From Treponema sp. (GTDB taxonomy: Bacteria > Spirochaetota > Spirochaetia > Treponematales > Breznakiellaceae), in assembly GCA_031281685.1 (NCBI GenBank), contig JAITFA010000038.1, positions 1 through 5,521 on the forward strand: a DNA stretch of 5,521 nt. Reading direction: 5' to 3'. Of this stretch, positions 5,484-5,521 are shown piece by piece; within the stretch, counting starts at the first letter, position 1, and each line of letters starts with the position of its first letter. The position numbers were made by a program, and so were the translations under genes. A model generated the notes under the pieces. That model saw nothing but the letters and a program-made list of their open reading frames with translations, was not told where the DNA came from and made no database searches.

Positions 5484-5521
5484 GTTCGTTGCGTATCTGG
5501 CGGCGGAGTTCAAGGGTACAA

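Noticed and set aside
5484..5521. Start of a further gene at the right edge
   Set aside because: Only 38 bases remain, with no ATG and no readable family signature; GGCGGAG near 5500 could be part of a ribosome site but this cannot be judged.

Overview
The window looks like an accessory carbohydrate-utilisation locus for arabinose-containing plant polysaccharide. It reads left to right on the + strand. The organism is a bacterium of moderate GC. The solute-binding protein has a signal peptide ending Ala-Phe-Ala followed by Ala-Gly-Gly, with no lipobox cysteine and then a Ser-rich linker. Together with the overall protein style this reminds me of treponemal spirochaetes, possibly gut treponemes. 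That assignment is an impression from protein style, not proof; a Firmicute is the main alternative, because the small Cys-rich protein resembles a family I associate with Firmicutes.

Layout. Positions 1-297 are a non-coding array of short degenerate GTCTCTGRCAC-like units, often 15 bp apart, broken by three hairpin-forming inverted repeats; it runs off the left edge. Positions 298-363 form a short leader. At 364-1848 lies a complete family GH51 alpha-L-arabinofuranosidase with both catalytic glutamates. It overlaps by ATGA (1845-1848) a 91-residue eight-cysteine protein resembling DUF6171. A 160-bp intergenic region (2121-2280) follows, then a CUT1-type ABC sugar-binding protein (2281-3642), a strong hairpin/terminator (3668-3704), and two inner-membrane permeases of the MalF and MalG types (TTG start at 3732; ATG at 4641). 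The last 38 bases (5484-5521) hold nothing I can identify. No transport ATPase is present.

Working model (inference): the binding protein and two permeases import an arabino-oligosaccharide, and the cytoplasmic arabinofuranosidase releases L-arabinose from it. This resembles the Bacillus subtilis araNPQ-abfA arrangement. The ATPase would be a shared subunit encoded elsewhere. The hairpin after the binding-protein gene would let that protein be made in excess over the permeases.

The most unusual feature is in the 160-bp gap. An 18-bp inverted repeat (2125-2142 with 2266-2283; 17 Watson-Crick pairs and one G-U) has its right arm covering the Shine-Dalgarno and the ATG of the binding-protein gene. 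Its left arm lies just after the upstream gene's stop codon. A plausible promoter (TTGACA at 2165) sits between the arms. RNA reading through from the arabinofuranosidase would hide the ribosome-binding site, while RNA from the internal promoter would lack the left arm. The same architecture also fits an invertible promoter segment. Both readings are testable.
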